From NCBI GenBank assembly GCA_025677835.1, contig JAIXMR010000056.1:1-64000 (forward strand): a DNA stretch of 64,000 nucleotides, in the 5' to 3' direction. Below are positions 1 through 9,425 of this stretch, piece after piece. The translations under genes were made by a program, and so were the position numbers. Source of the stretch: Sporodiniella umbellata. Taxonomy: Eukaryota; Mucoromycota; Mucoromycetes; Mucorales; Rhizopodaceae. Numbering within the stretch: position 1 is the stretch's first letter; the number at the start of each line of letters is the position of its first letter. The notes below the pieces were generated by a model. The model had not been told where the DNA came from. It saw nothing but the letters and a program-made list of their open reading frames with translations, and searched no databases.

Positions 1-23
1 CATGCTATTCCATAATTAGTTTA

Positions 24-1556
24 TTATTTAGACCATTTGAAGTAGTGTGTCACCTTGTTTAAATGCTCTTCTAGCTCAGGGGGTATAAGAAACTCATCTA
101 CGAATTTATAAAGATCCCGCCTTCTTAATTTTTTAACGATACTGCGTGCTTTTTCAAGTGATGGTTCTTTTGATCCTTCAATTACATTCAAAACGTTATC
201 AGTTAAATAAAGGTAATCTTCAGGGTTATCGATTTTCTCTGAAAGTTTCAAGTAGCCGTCTATTTTTTTTTTCAAGAAGAAAAAGACAAATTAATCCCAA
301 CACTATATTCACACTGTAAGCATTACCTGCTTCAAGAAAGGCATCTACTATCATAAGCTCAATAGCTGCTCCAACTCTGTGTGTGTATATCTGCTTAAAC
401 AGACTATATCGGGTGTGAAACATTTCGTATAGATTGTAAACTTCCTTGTTATGGTAGCATATTTCATTATTTATCACTCGGCTGTATACAAGAAGTCGAT
501 GAGCATCGTATGAACTTCTAAGTCCCAAATTATATGCATCTCTTTCGATATAGTCAAATTTGTCTACATCTACACTGTTTTTCTTGTTTGCCACTATGTC
601 AAACATGAACTCTCTATCCTCGTATTTGCTACATATCGCATATAAACAAACACAGATAAGAAGTTGTGTCAAGATATTTTACCTCTGTGTTCGAGGTTCG
701 CCTGCAATTAGATCTTTTATGAAATTGATTTCGTCCCTTTCAATATCAATGTGGTTATCATCAATCAAGTACTCTAGCATCTTCTCTGAGCCTTCTTCAT
801 GACTCCATTTCAAGCCAGGCCTAACGCATTGTTATTTTGTTTGCTCGGATTTTGTACAGCTTTACCTAGCCACGGGCATAAAAGAGTTATCAAAAACATG
901 TGAAAAGGGTCCATGGCCTTTTAAAAGTATTCAGTACACCTCCCCCTTTTTTTTTTTTTGATATTAATACATACCCAAATCATGACAAAGCCTTCAAAGA
1001 AAAAAAAAAGCATTAGTTTTATCTTGATAAAAAAAAAAAAGGTTTATACCCAGCAAGCTTAACACATTTGATCTCATCTTCTGTTATTTTCAGCTCTGGT
1101 TGCTCTTTTGAAAAGCGTTCTATAAGTGTTCCTGCCAGATGCGACACACCTAACCGTGTTTATTAGTACCACAAGAAAATAAAACAAGAAGAGACGTCGT
1201 GTTACCAATTGAGTGCTCAAATCGATTATGACTTCCTCCAGGAAATACATAGTATAGCACACCGAGCTTTAGTGATCTTTAGAAAAACTTTCAAAAAAAA
1301 AAAAAAAAAAGCGACTCAAAAATACCTGCTTTAGTTCTCTCAATCGCTGAAACTGTGCTGTGTCTATAAAATCCACTGTATAGTCATCCAGCATAATATG
1401 ACCCTGATATCTGTTAATTTTCTTTGATTTTTTTTTTTTTTTTTTTTTTTTTACATGAATAGGATCGTTTATAACTTTGCGGTCATGGTAAAATGTACGA
1501 GACTTATGACTTGTTATAGAGCTATCAAAGCTTTTTACAATACTATCTCCAAACAT
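24..1556 (-). CDS. SAMHD1-like HD-domain dNTP triphosphohydrolase (possibly cut by window edge)
   Basis: The product would hydrolyse dNTPs to deoxynucleosides and triphosphate, limiting dNTP pools. Spliced by eye, about nine short exons give roughly 390 residues. The N-terminus reads NDPIHGHIMLDDYTVDF, followed by FIDTAQFQRLRELKQ, then YYVFPGGSHNRFEHS (the first metal-binding His) and CHDLGHGPFSH (the HD pair). Further on come a FDYIERDAYNLGL segment and NLYEMFHTRYSLF, all in the order seen in human SAMHD1. The N-terminal SAM domain of the animal protein is absent. Several introns hold poly-A/T tracts, for example at 1293-1310 and 1429-1452. The frame stops at 24-26, but a possible donor (GTGACA) lies just before the stop and the family's C-terminal lobe (about 100 residues) is missing, so a last exon may lie outside the window. 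The family call is firm; the 3' end is not. Confidence 0.88.
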
Positions 1557-2327
1557 TGTTCTATACTTGGAAGAAAGAAAAAGAAAAGGTGTCCCTAAAA
1601 GAAACGTTAAGACTCTGACTTTTAAAAGGTTTCACAAAAACGTCAGTGCCCACTAAAATTTTGATCATGAAGTGAAGCTGATACTAAACTTTGCAAACAA
1701 CTTGGGCGATAGGGTTTATCAGTTTGGTGTTGAAAAAAACAAGGGTAGAGCTGCTATACTTTGTTTTTTTTTTTTTTTTTGACTACAAAGATGTACCCTG
1801 TTATTGTTACTGTTTTCAGTACCTTTCTATGTTTCAGATACTGTTTGAAATCGATACCAGTGAACACCAAGCTGAGAAGTACAAATCAAGGCCCATTCTG
1901 CTAGTGCTGACATAATCATCGTATTTGATTAAAAAGCCAGATAAATTGCTCAGAGCTTTAGAAGATTTGCCGTTTTTATTATTATAGTAATTGGTATATG
2001 TTAAATTGCAAAAATTTCGACTTAAACATTGGCGTTTGACAACAGTCATAGTGACGCTGTAGAACATTAGCAGAGAAAAGCAAATATAGTCCATCGAACT
2101 GCAAAAACTCGGTCACGGATATCGTATCGAACAGAGCACTTTTTTCTCAAAAACAAATAGCTGAATGTTTGGCTCCAGAGAAATAATAAATATCAACTTT
2201 TGAGTCAACAAAAAGGATCGGTTAGAAAGAGGAAAAATCAAGGATAGCTTTGGTAACAAAGCTTTATTATTCTATAGTAAAATCGTCAGATGTACATATA
2301 CGGGTTGTTTTGTGTGTCAGTTTGTTT
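1557..2327. other. Intergenic, no gene seen
   Basis: The stretch lies between the SAMHD1-like start and the carboxypeptidase stop. It contains short open frames on both strands and a T tract near 1765-1780. I see no family resemblance or credible exon chain. It should hold the SAMHD1-like promoter on its left side and the 3' UTR of the carboxypeptidase on its right. Confidence 0.6.
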
Positions 2328-4261
2328 CAGTTTGCTAGCAGGCGTCTGTTGAGCCATTTGTTGAAAAAATCCAATGAATTTTCTGGTTGGTCAAGGGGAA
2401 CCTAAAAAAAAAAAAAAAAAAAAAAAAGTATATGAGTAACTACAAGATATCAACCAAATCAACAAAGGTACCATATGTCCAGCATCGAATACTCTTAAAA
2501 ACGAAAGGTTTTCAAAAGACTTGATATTTCCAGCCAGCTTCCCTGTGATACTGTTATACCAAGGTTTTGTAGATGCCTGATTATATCCATTCTTTCCTTT
2601 CCAATTCATACTCAAACTCCATTTTAAATTGCCGATCCTAAAGAATGAAGAAGGTTGAGAACCTCTTCCTTCACAAAGCTGCTCTATTACCAATTACAGA
2701 CCCAATCCATTTCACCTAATTTTTTTTTTTTTTTTTAAGAAACCAAAAAAAAAACAACCTTTACAAGATGAGTTTTTTAAAGCTTACCAACATAGAGTAA
2801 CACATGTATTCCAGCGTTGAGTGTCTCTGCTACCTTTGGAGAGAAATCCAATACACTATGTATACAAAAAAGAAAAAAGAAAAAAAAATTGTTGGGAGAG
2901 AAGAGAGAGACAAAACTGTCATGTATTATTTTACCCGTCACCGTTTAAATCGAACTGATACCCAACCTCGTTACTGCAGCTTTCATAGATGGTTACCATA
3001 GGATCCACTCCCAAGTTTTTTTTTACCCAAGGATCATTTGCATAGCGCTGAACTTTTTCGATCTCATCGTAGCAAAGCCCGCTGGTTCCTTCACATTTTA
3101 CGCGTATATCATAAGGATTCAAACCTGTTGAAAAAAATGGCCCGGTCTGAGTATTTTCGCAATATACATTTGCAGAAAGACAATTTGAAGATTTAGGATG
3201 TCTATAACATCGGTCGATCAATCGGTTACACTGATTGTATGTCGTTTTCATTTGACGGCACACTGTGCTGTTAAAAAGAGATGGAACTGTTTGAGGAAGA
3301 AGAGAGATTTCAATCAAACCCTTTCTTTTTTTTCTATAAAAGTCTTACGTCCGTTTTGTGCTTCACAGCCGAATGTAGAGTACTCTTTAAACTGAATACG
3401 AGGGTTGGTCCAGCCGTTGCCAATCAGCATAGATTGATAGTTTATTCGCAGCAAGTTTTGAGATGGTGTCTCACGGTTTTTCTTGATGATCTCTGATGAA
3501 ATTGCAGGAAGATAATGACCAGCTGACAACTAGGGTGAGTAATAATAACGAAAAAGCTAAACGTGGCTACCTACCATACGACTCTCCTGAAATGTGGAAT
3601 GGATTGGATGCATACTCTTTATACTCGTCCAAGAAAAGCTGTAAAAATGCATAGACATCACGCGCTGATTCTTGTGTGCTTTTGACTGTTGTACTTCCGT
3701 AGCTATAGCCAACATTGACAGGCTAAATAGAAACATGTTAATCACTCTCACCTTAAGTTTTATCAACAGACTTGCCTGATCCAAAAATATAACGTTGGCT
3801 TCATTGTTCCAGCTATAAGGATTTCTTATAGTTCCTGTACCGTTTTTGTTGACCAAACAAGGACTTTTTTTTTTTTTAAAAAAAAAAAAAAGAGGGTGTT
3901 GTCAGATAGAACTTAATATTCATTCAAATCTTTACCCTAGTTCCATCCATAGACCCATCATAGAGGAACATCCAGGACCCCCGTTTAACCACAGCACGAG
4001 AGGGTCTTTTTGAGGGTTGGAGCGTGATTCAGTAAAATAAAAGAAAAAATGGTCATCGGTATCGTATTTATCAATATAACCGGAATACTGAACGCTGTCT
4101 TCGCATGATGTAGGTTGTTTGATCCTCACAGTATATCCCTCTATATATTTGCTAGATAACACCCTATAACCCTGTGCCTCATATTTTTTTATAGTTGCTT
4201 TGTTTGATGTCAGTGCATGAATTGTTACAAACAAAAGGCTCAAGACTGCAAAGATAATCAT
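2328..4261 (-). CDS. Serine carboxypeptidase (peptidase S10, carboxypeptidase Y-like)
   Basis: A secretory or vacuolar exopeptidase that removes C-terminal residues. The start at 4261 gives a hydrophobic signal peptide ([16 protein letters not shown]). The family motifs appear in order: [27 protein letters not shown], the nucleophile motif HISGESYAGHY, a [10 protein letters not shown] region, the catalytic Asp segment near 2730, and the catalytic His in [21 protein letters not shown]. The last exon ends at a TGA at 2328-2330. The gene is split into about eight exons; one intron contains a 23-bp T/A tract just upstream of the His exon. The intron after FLDQ seems to use a GC donor at 3775 and an AG acceptor at 3723 (see findings). 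Cys-rich segments between 2930 and 3300 suit the disulphide-bonded S10 fold. The S10 family is certain; the vacuolar versus secreted destination is not visible. Confidence 0.93.
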
Positions 4262-4979
4262 TTCTGGTTTGTCTATTTTTTTTTTTTTTTTTTTTTTAGA
4301 AAAGTGGGTCAAAAATAAAAGAAAAGAGAGAGAGAATTGTTTGGAATTGTCGTTTTTTTTTTCTTTTTTTTGCCAACAAAATCAATTAGTCGAAACCATT
4401 ACAGTTGTTTAAAAGGCTTTTAGGGCATTCTATCAGTTTGTAATACAAAAAGAAGATATGGTAAATTATCATTTAAATACAGCCCAATATGGGTTTTTTA
4501 TTTCATAAAAAGCCATTTGTCAGATAAAGTAATGCCTTACATAAGAAAAAGGGTACGATAAAAGAGTTTGGTGTCGTCAATTGAGGGCAGTAAAACAATC
4601 GATACCGCCTTGTTTTGATAGTTGAGGAAAACCATGGCGGCTTTCCAAACACTACATGTTTAGTACAAACAAAAGCGTAGGTTGTTATGCACACCATCAA
4701 CAAACTAGGAAAACCTTTGTAACAAAACGGCTTAGCGATGAGCGTAACGACGTGTACTAAAAGGGTATATATTAGAAGGGTGTATTAAGATAGATGACAA
4801 AAGGGCTTTACCTCGGAAAGGCTTTTTCCTATAAAAAAAAAAAAAAAAAAAGGACCAAGTTTGTGACACTTTTCAAAAGGTGTGATTATCAAATCTAATT
4901 TAGTTGCTTTTATCTTATCTCTATCTTTTTTTTTTTTTTTTTTTTTTTTGCTTTTTATTATTATTCCCTCACTTGTGTG
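4262..4979. other. Divergent intergenic region (carboxypeptidase / GATA factor)
   Basis: Shared upstream region of two divergently transcribed genes. It contains T-rich tracts at about 4277-4297, 4354-4370, 4832-4850 and 4927-4949. Short open frames here show no coding signature. A cluster of GATA cores lies close to the GATA-factor start and is listed separately. Confidence 0.6.
4886..4926 (-). promoter_or_regulatory. Cluster of GATA-factor core motifs upstream of a GATA gene
   Basis: Four TATC cores (GATA on the minus strand) occur within about 40 bp: in ATTATC at 4886-4890, and at 4911-4914, 4916-4919 and 4922-4925. They end about 55 bp before the ATG of the GATA zinc-finger gene. Fungal GATA factors commonly bind paired HGATAR sites and often regulate themselves or each other. 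Function is inferred from sequence only; part of the match could reflect the T-rich composition. Confidence 0.45.
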
Positions 4980-5453
4980 ATGAATGATTTAAACAAGATG
5001 GATTTAAAAGAATACTGTAATTGCCAAAGTTCTTTGACAAAGTGCTATAACTGTGATACGAGCTTTACTACACTTTGGAGACGTGATGGTAGTGGAAACC
5101 CGATTTGTAACGCATGTGGGCTTTACTATAAGCTTCATCATGTACAACGACCCCTTTCTTTGAAGAGAAATGTTATCCAGCGACGAAAACGAACGCATGG
5201 GGTTTATCCCAAGAAGATACCCAAAGAGCGAATGGATCTATTCGATACGCAGGAAACAAAACAAAAAAAGAACATGTACGCTAGGCGATTGTGTCCCCAT
5301 GCTATTCTACCTCTTCCTGATTTCCAAACACTTTTGAATAGTCTGTCGGTGGCAAAGATGTGCCATACGTATACGCCTTGGACAAGCACAGAGCCTGATG
5401 TAGTCTCTAAAATACTGACCGATACATCCGAATGGTGGCCACCGAGGTCTTGA
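4980..5453 (+). CDS. Small GATA-type zinc-finger transcription factor
   Basis: Predicted DNA-binding regulator of about 157 residues. A single finger sits near residues 20-45: CYNC, then 17 residues including the [12 protein letters not shown] core, then [11 protein letters not shown]. This is the C-X2-C-X17-C-X2-C spacing typical of fungal GATA factors. It is followed by the basic tail ([17 protein letters not shown]) that contacts DNA. The rest is low in recognisable features. The start at 4980 is the first ATG in frame; the codon before it is GTG. A second long open frame in another phase follows from about 5419 to 5690, so the real protein may carry a spliced, longer C-terminus. Targets cannot be predicted; nitrogen, iron or light regulators all belong to this family. 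Confidence 0.85.
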   Translation: MNDLNKMDLKEYCNCQSSLTKCYNCDTSFTTLWRRDGSGNPICNACGLYYKLHHVQRPLSLKRNVIQRRKRTHGVYPKKIPKERMDLFDTQETKQKKNMYARRLCPHAILPLPDFQTLLNSLSVAKMCHTYTPWTSTEPDVVSKILTDTSEWWPPRS

Positions 5454-5684
5454 GCAGCCAACACTACCGATCAAAGAAAGTCCTTCTCACTTTTATGATT
5501 CTAAAAAAGAAAGGGTTCAATCCAATCCGATACAGTCTTTTAAAGAGGAAACCAAACAAATAAAGCAAAGTTTGTCAATAAAAATGGTAGTCAAACAAGA
5601 TGTATCAACAAAAGAAATCATGAAAAGAGAGAAAGAGAGAGATTGTGTTTTTATAGAAAGTAGATTCACTCTGGTAGTATTTAC

Positions 5685-5710
5685 GAAAAAAAAAAAAAAA
5701 AAAAAAAAAA
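5685..5710. repeat. Poly-A tract between converging genes
   Basis: An uninterrupted run of roughly 25 A residues just beyond the 3' ends of the GATA gene (+) and the aspartic protease gene (-). It is typical of the homopolymer tracts across this window. Confidence 0.8.
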
Positions 5711-5725
5711 ATGGTATGTATAGAA

Positions 5726-6940
5726 TTAATGAGTATCAACGGTCATGGTTTCCTCGAGTGAGGTTTGATTGACAAAAGGGGCAAAACCGATTTGAGGGGT
5801 GATACCGAAATCAAAGACGGTTACAAAGTGACGAAGAAACATGTTACCAAAGATGATGTGAGTATCGGAAGGAGTGAATAAAAAGAAGCAAATGCCATCG
5901 CTTTCACGTTTTGCTACGAGTTTGGCAACAGGCAAGGAGAGATGTAGATGTTTGCCTTGGCTGTCTGGAAAGAAGGCCTTGAAATGACGGGTACTTTGAG
6001 TATAAGAGCAATTGACTTCAAAAAGACCGGCAGAGTACTTTACATGGCCAGGAGCGATGGTATGCGCGAGTTCTTTAGCGAGTGGTGTGGGAAGATAGAG
6101 AAAATTAGAGCCTGTGTCGATGGCAGCGGGTGTTTTTTGATTGAATTTGAATGTTTTGGTAGAGTTCAGGCCCTGAAGCTCAAATCCCAAGGAATAAACA
6201 GACCATCGGGAACCGGAAACAAGAGGAGAATAGACAAAGTTTGGGCTGGCGATGGTATCCCCAAAGACGACTTTTCCTGTATTGGAGGCACCGATGGCAA
6301 ACGAAAAGACAGGCTTGGGTATAAGACCCGCATTGTAAAGCGATACAGGAATAGGGCTGTATCGGTTACCGCCATTCAGATGTCTCACAGTACCTCCGGG
6401 CAGTCCAGCACCAAAAATCCCATCCAGTAGCATGCTGTATTCTTTCTTTTGATTGGAAATCATGCCGGTGGAGCGATTGACCATGGCCAAGGTTTGGTTC
6501 TGAATCACGTAGGGATCTCCAAGTGAAACCACATCGGTGAAATAACTGCCTGAGGCGCTGCCGGTATAATAGGTAATGTTCATCGCGTCGTTTGTCGGCT
6601 GGAAGCTAGTGGAGTTTGAAGCGTTGTAGGTATGTAAAAACTCGGGACATCCATCTAAAGGTGAGCAGTTGGCTGAAGGAACCCAAGTGTCTGCACTACC
6701 CGTATCGAAAAGGAGCGAAAAGGATTGAGCAGGTGTGCCGATATGGAGCTTGATTGCCAATTCGCTGACGTCCGCATCGTTTAAAATATCTGATTGAAGA
6801 CTTTCTGATCTTTTGTCAATAGAGCTTCTTTTGACAAATTCGAGAGGCAAGTGGATCGCCTTGGGTAAATGGGTCGGACGGCATACGATTTCTTTTATTG
6901 AAAGCAATAAGAGTAAACATCCCGGGCTATACACCTTCAT
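5726..6940 (-). CDS. Pepsin-like aspartic protease (peptidase A1)
   Basis: An extracellular or vacuolar endopeptidase of 404 residues in a single exon. The chosen start (6940) gives MKVYSPGCLLLLLSIKEIVC, a signal peptide; the upstream in-frame extension is only poly-Phe from a T tract and was rejected. A short propeptide with a dibasic-like site (DKRS) precedes the mature domain. Both catalytic motifs are intact: LLFDTGSADTWVPS in the N-terminal lobe and AIDTGSNFLYLP in the C-terminal lobe. The usual ending (IIFGNMFLRHFVTVFDF followed by IGFAP) is present. Several N-x-S/T sequons suggest glycosylation. Lack of introns contrasts with most neighbours. It could be a saccharopepsin- or rhizopuspepsin-type enzyme; the sequence alone does not decide. 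Confidence 0.93.
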   Translation of the reverse strand: MKVYSPGCLLLLLSIKEIVCRPTHLPKAIHLPLEFVKRSSIDKRSESLQSDILNDADVSELAIKLHIGTPAQSFSLLFDTGSADTWVPSANCSPLDGCPEFLHTYNASNSTSFQPTNDAMNITYYTGSASGSYFTDVVSLGDPYVIQNQTLAMVNRSTGMISNQKKEYSMLLDGIFGAGLPGGTVRHLNGGNRYSPIPVSLYNAGLIPKPVFSFAIGASNTGKVVFGDTIASPNFVYSPLVSGSRWSVYSLGFELQGLNSTKTFKFNQKTPAAIDTGSNFLYLPTPLAKELAHTIAPGHVKYSAGLFEVNCSYTQSTRHFKAFFPDSQGKHLHLSLPVAKLVAKRESDGICFFLFTPSDTHIIFGNMFLRHFVTVFDFGITPQIGFAPFVNQTSLEETMTVDTH

Positions 6941-6944
6941 AGTA

Positions 6945-6945
<1 letters not shown>

Positions 6946-6980
<35 letters not shown>

Positions 6981-7000
6981 GAGAAAAAAAAAAAAAAAAA
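6946..7000. repeat. Long poly-A tracts upstream of the aspartic protease start
   Basis: A run of about 34 A residues at 6946-6979 begins only 5 bp from the protease ATG (poly-T on the coding strand), followed by a second run of about 17 A near 6984-7000. They would form a pyrimidine-rich leader in the 5' UTR, or part of a poly(dA:dT) promoter element. Confidence 0.75.
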
Positions 7001-7725
7001 GAATTCAATTGGATTTTTATAGTAAAAGCCCATCCAAGAAAAGGAGATTGAACTGCTTTATTGTAAGTACATTGAGGGGTGTTGTCCACGTTCTGTAGAC
7101 CCAAAAATACTTTAGCAACCTAAACTGATGCATCAAAAAGTGATTGAATTGCTTATGAGAGGAAACAGTGCGTAAAGAGCCAAAAACAACCACCACGTTG
7201 CATGTGTGGGGCTATTTTTAAGAAACTAAAGTCATCAAAACAGAATACTTTTTATCGTCATTTCAAAATTTAATGTGGCGCAAAAAAATAAAAAATAAAA
7301 AAAAAAAAAAAACAAGGTCAAGTCTGCCGATAGAATTTGTATGTTTGATTCAGTCAAGGGTTTAGAGTAGATTGTGTTGATGAAAGAAAACTTGGCTAGG
7401 TATTAGGATTTTCTGTCACCATTGATCAAGAAACAATCAAGAACACGTTGTTAGTAGGCACGGAGTTTGTTCTCGAGATCCTTGCAGTACCTTTTTGGGG
7501 TGAGATAACCTATAGGCACTCTTTGTTTTCTGTAGACCCATTAAAAAAGAGCCTATCCATTTATTTTATTTAGAAACAAGAGCTAGTAATAAAAAAAAAA
7601 AAAAAAAAAGGAAGGCGTTTATTGTTTGAATAAGCTCGAGATATATATATTATTAAGCCAGGGTTTAGATGCGTTGAAGTTATTCTAGAGTAGTCCACCT
7701 TGAAAAAAAAAAAAAAAAAAAAAGT
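7001..7725. other. Intergenic, no gene seen
   Basis: The stretch between the aspartic protease promoter and the phosphatase 3' end. It has A tracts near 7590-7610 and 7704-7723 and a short AT alternation near 7642. No exon chain or RNA gene was recognised. Confidence 0.6.
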
Positions 7726-9172
7726 TTAGGAGGATGGGAGGCACTTGGTTTGCTTTAGCCTTTCTTTGGCTAGGGGATGATCTGCGGGAGTCAAGAGTTC
7801 AAAGCTACACAAGAGTTCTTCATTCACACTCATGATAGCGCCAAAGTTATCGAATTCACCACAATAGTTTGGGGCGGAGAATACGGTGACAAGCGAACGA
7901 TTTGCAAAGAACTCGTAGCCATCCTCGACAACCTAATAAGGATTAGAGGAGAGAAACAAGCTGTGTTATTACCATATGAGCACGACAGACAAGGTCAAGA
8001 TCAAATTTGGCTTGAAAGTCATGAATGACTTTTTTACCAAAGACATAGGAAACGCCCCGTTCGTTATCTTCCCAATCCCCATCGATCTCAGCGGGGTCAG
8101 ACCAAAGGAGGTCATTCAACAGGCCATAGTCAGGTACGTCTGTGGGTCGTTGAATGTTACGGATATCATCCATAGTCTGTAAGGCCGGACTCAATCCGCC
8201 ATGGACACAGAATATTTTTCCAGCCACCAGAGCGGCGATAGGAAGGGTATTAAAGACGTCAACAAACGCACGCCACATCTTTGCACTCAGACGACGTTTA
8301 CATTCGTCATAAAATCCATAGACTAAATAAGAGATATGTAAAAATCAGATACCCAGTAGACTCTGTTACCTTTGGTCACGTTAGCGCATTCATGATTTCC
8401 ACGCAACAAGAAAAAGTTTTCAGGGTATTTGATTTTGTAACAAAACAAGAGGAGGATGGTTTCCAGACTCTGTTTGCCTCGGTCGACATAATCACCCAAG
8501 AAGAGATAATTGGAAGAGGGAGGAAAGCCACCCATTTCAAAGAGACGGATGAGGTCAGTATATTGACCATGCGTATCACCCACGACCTTGACAGGGGATG
8601 AAAGCTCTAGAAGAGACTGGTATGATCAATCAAAGAACGCTAACAAATAAAAAACTCACTGGCTGACCAAGAAAGATATCCATCGCTGCTCGACAGATTG
8701 CTGTGACTTCGGATGGTTTCAGGCAGAGTTGACGAGAGACTTTGGAAGCATAACCAGCGTCTAACAGCCGACGGATGTACTCATCAATATGGGTGGTAGA
8801 AGAAGCATCGCTGGTGATAGATGTGGTTGTCAGTTGATTGATAGAGCCTACCGTGTGTTGGTTCATATCTTCTTGGTGGCGTGCCGGTGGCCAAAAGTCC
8901 GATGTTTCGAGAGCCCTGTGTTGGTGAAGATGATCGACCACTTTCCCATGAAGAGGTTCCTGTTTCGCCATAGGATAGTCAGGGTTGAGTTGGGCTAATG
9001 TATTGGGCTGGGGTTGATAGTGACTTGAGGTGAGTAAAATAGAACTCACCGAATGAGCTGTGTTGGTCGAATGCTCATTCTCAACTTCGCTGCGTTTAGG
9101 CAAAGGTAGACTCTCTGTCTTGGTAGCTCTCCTGTCCTTCTTTAGGCTTTTTTTCGAAACATTATTTCCCAT
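7726..9172 (-). CDS. PPZ-type serine/threonine protein phosphatase (PP1 superfamily)
   Basis: A metal-dependent phosphatase, probably the Ppz branch that regulates ion homeostasis and cell-wall integrity in yeasts. Four exons. The N-terminus begins MGNNVSKK, an N-myristoylation-like motif as in yeast Ppz1, followed by a Ser/Thr/Gln-rich tail of about 125 residues. The catalytic core starts at [20 protein letters not shown]. Signature motifs are intact: [53 protein letters not shown], and [15 protein letters not shown]. Introns interrupt after FLGQP, inside the NVTK-VYGFYDE junction and after CRAHM. The end reads [17 protein letters not shown]. The short N-terminal extension compared with about 350 residues in yeast Ppz1 leaves a Ppq or PP1 assignment possible, but the myristoylation motif favours Ppz. 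Confidence 0.9.
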
Positions 9173-9380
9173 CAGTTCAACCACAGCTTTTTTTAAATAA
9201 TAAATGAAAAAAAAAAAAAAAAAAAAAAAAAGTGAGTTCAACTTCTTAAAGGCTTTTTTTCTCTACCCTTCAATTTCCAAAAAAGGGGCACGAGTTTCCG
9301 AATCCGCTAGCTAATTAAGAACAACGTGGCAAGCGCTAAATGTGTATGTATGTGTGTGTGTATGTATGTATGTAGGTATG

Positions 9381-9381
<1 letters not shown>

Positions 9382-9411
<30 letters not shown>
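9382..9411. repeat. 30-bp poly-T tract and TATG/TGTG microsatellite
   Basis: A run of 30 T at 9382-9411 is preceded by a TGTATG/TGTGTG-rich microsatellite at about 9340-9378. The pair sits in the short gap between the PPZ-like gene and the Zds-like gene. Confidence 0.8.
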
Positions 9412-9425
9412 CATTTTTTTTTTAA

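Noticed and set aside
3751..3776. GT donor alternative in the carboxypeptidase intron
   Set aside because: It would give a 29-nt intron, shorter than is credible, and insert eight residues in a conserved motif.
5948..6430. 160-codon open frame on the plus strand
   Set aside because: It is fully antisense to the aspartic protease coding sequence, which has intact catalytic motifs and a signal peptide.
6941..7033. Upstream extension of the aspartic protease frame
   Set aside because: It encodes mainly poly-Phe from a T tract; the ATG at 6940 directly gives a signal peptide.
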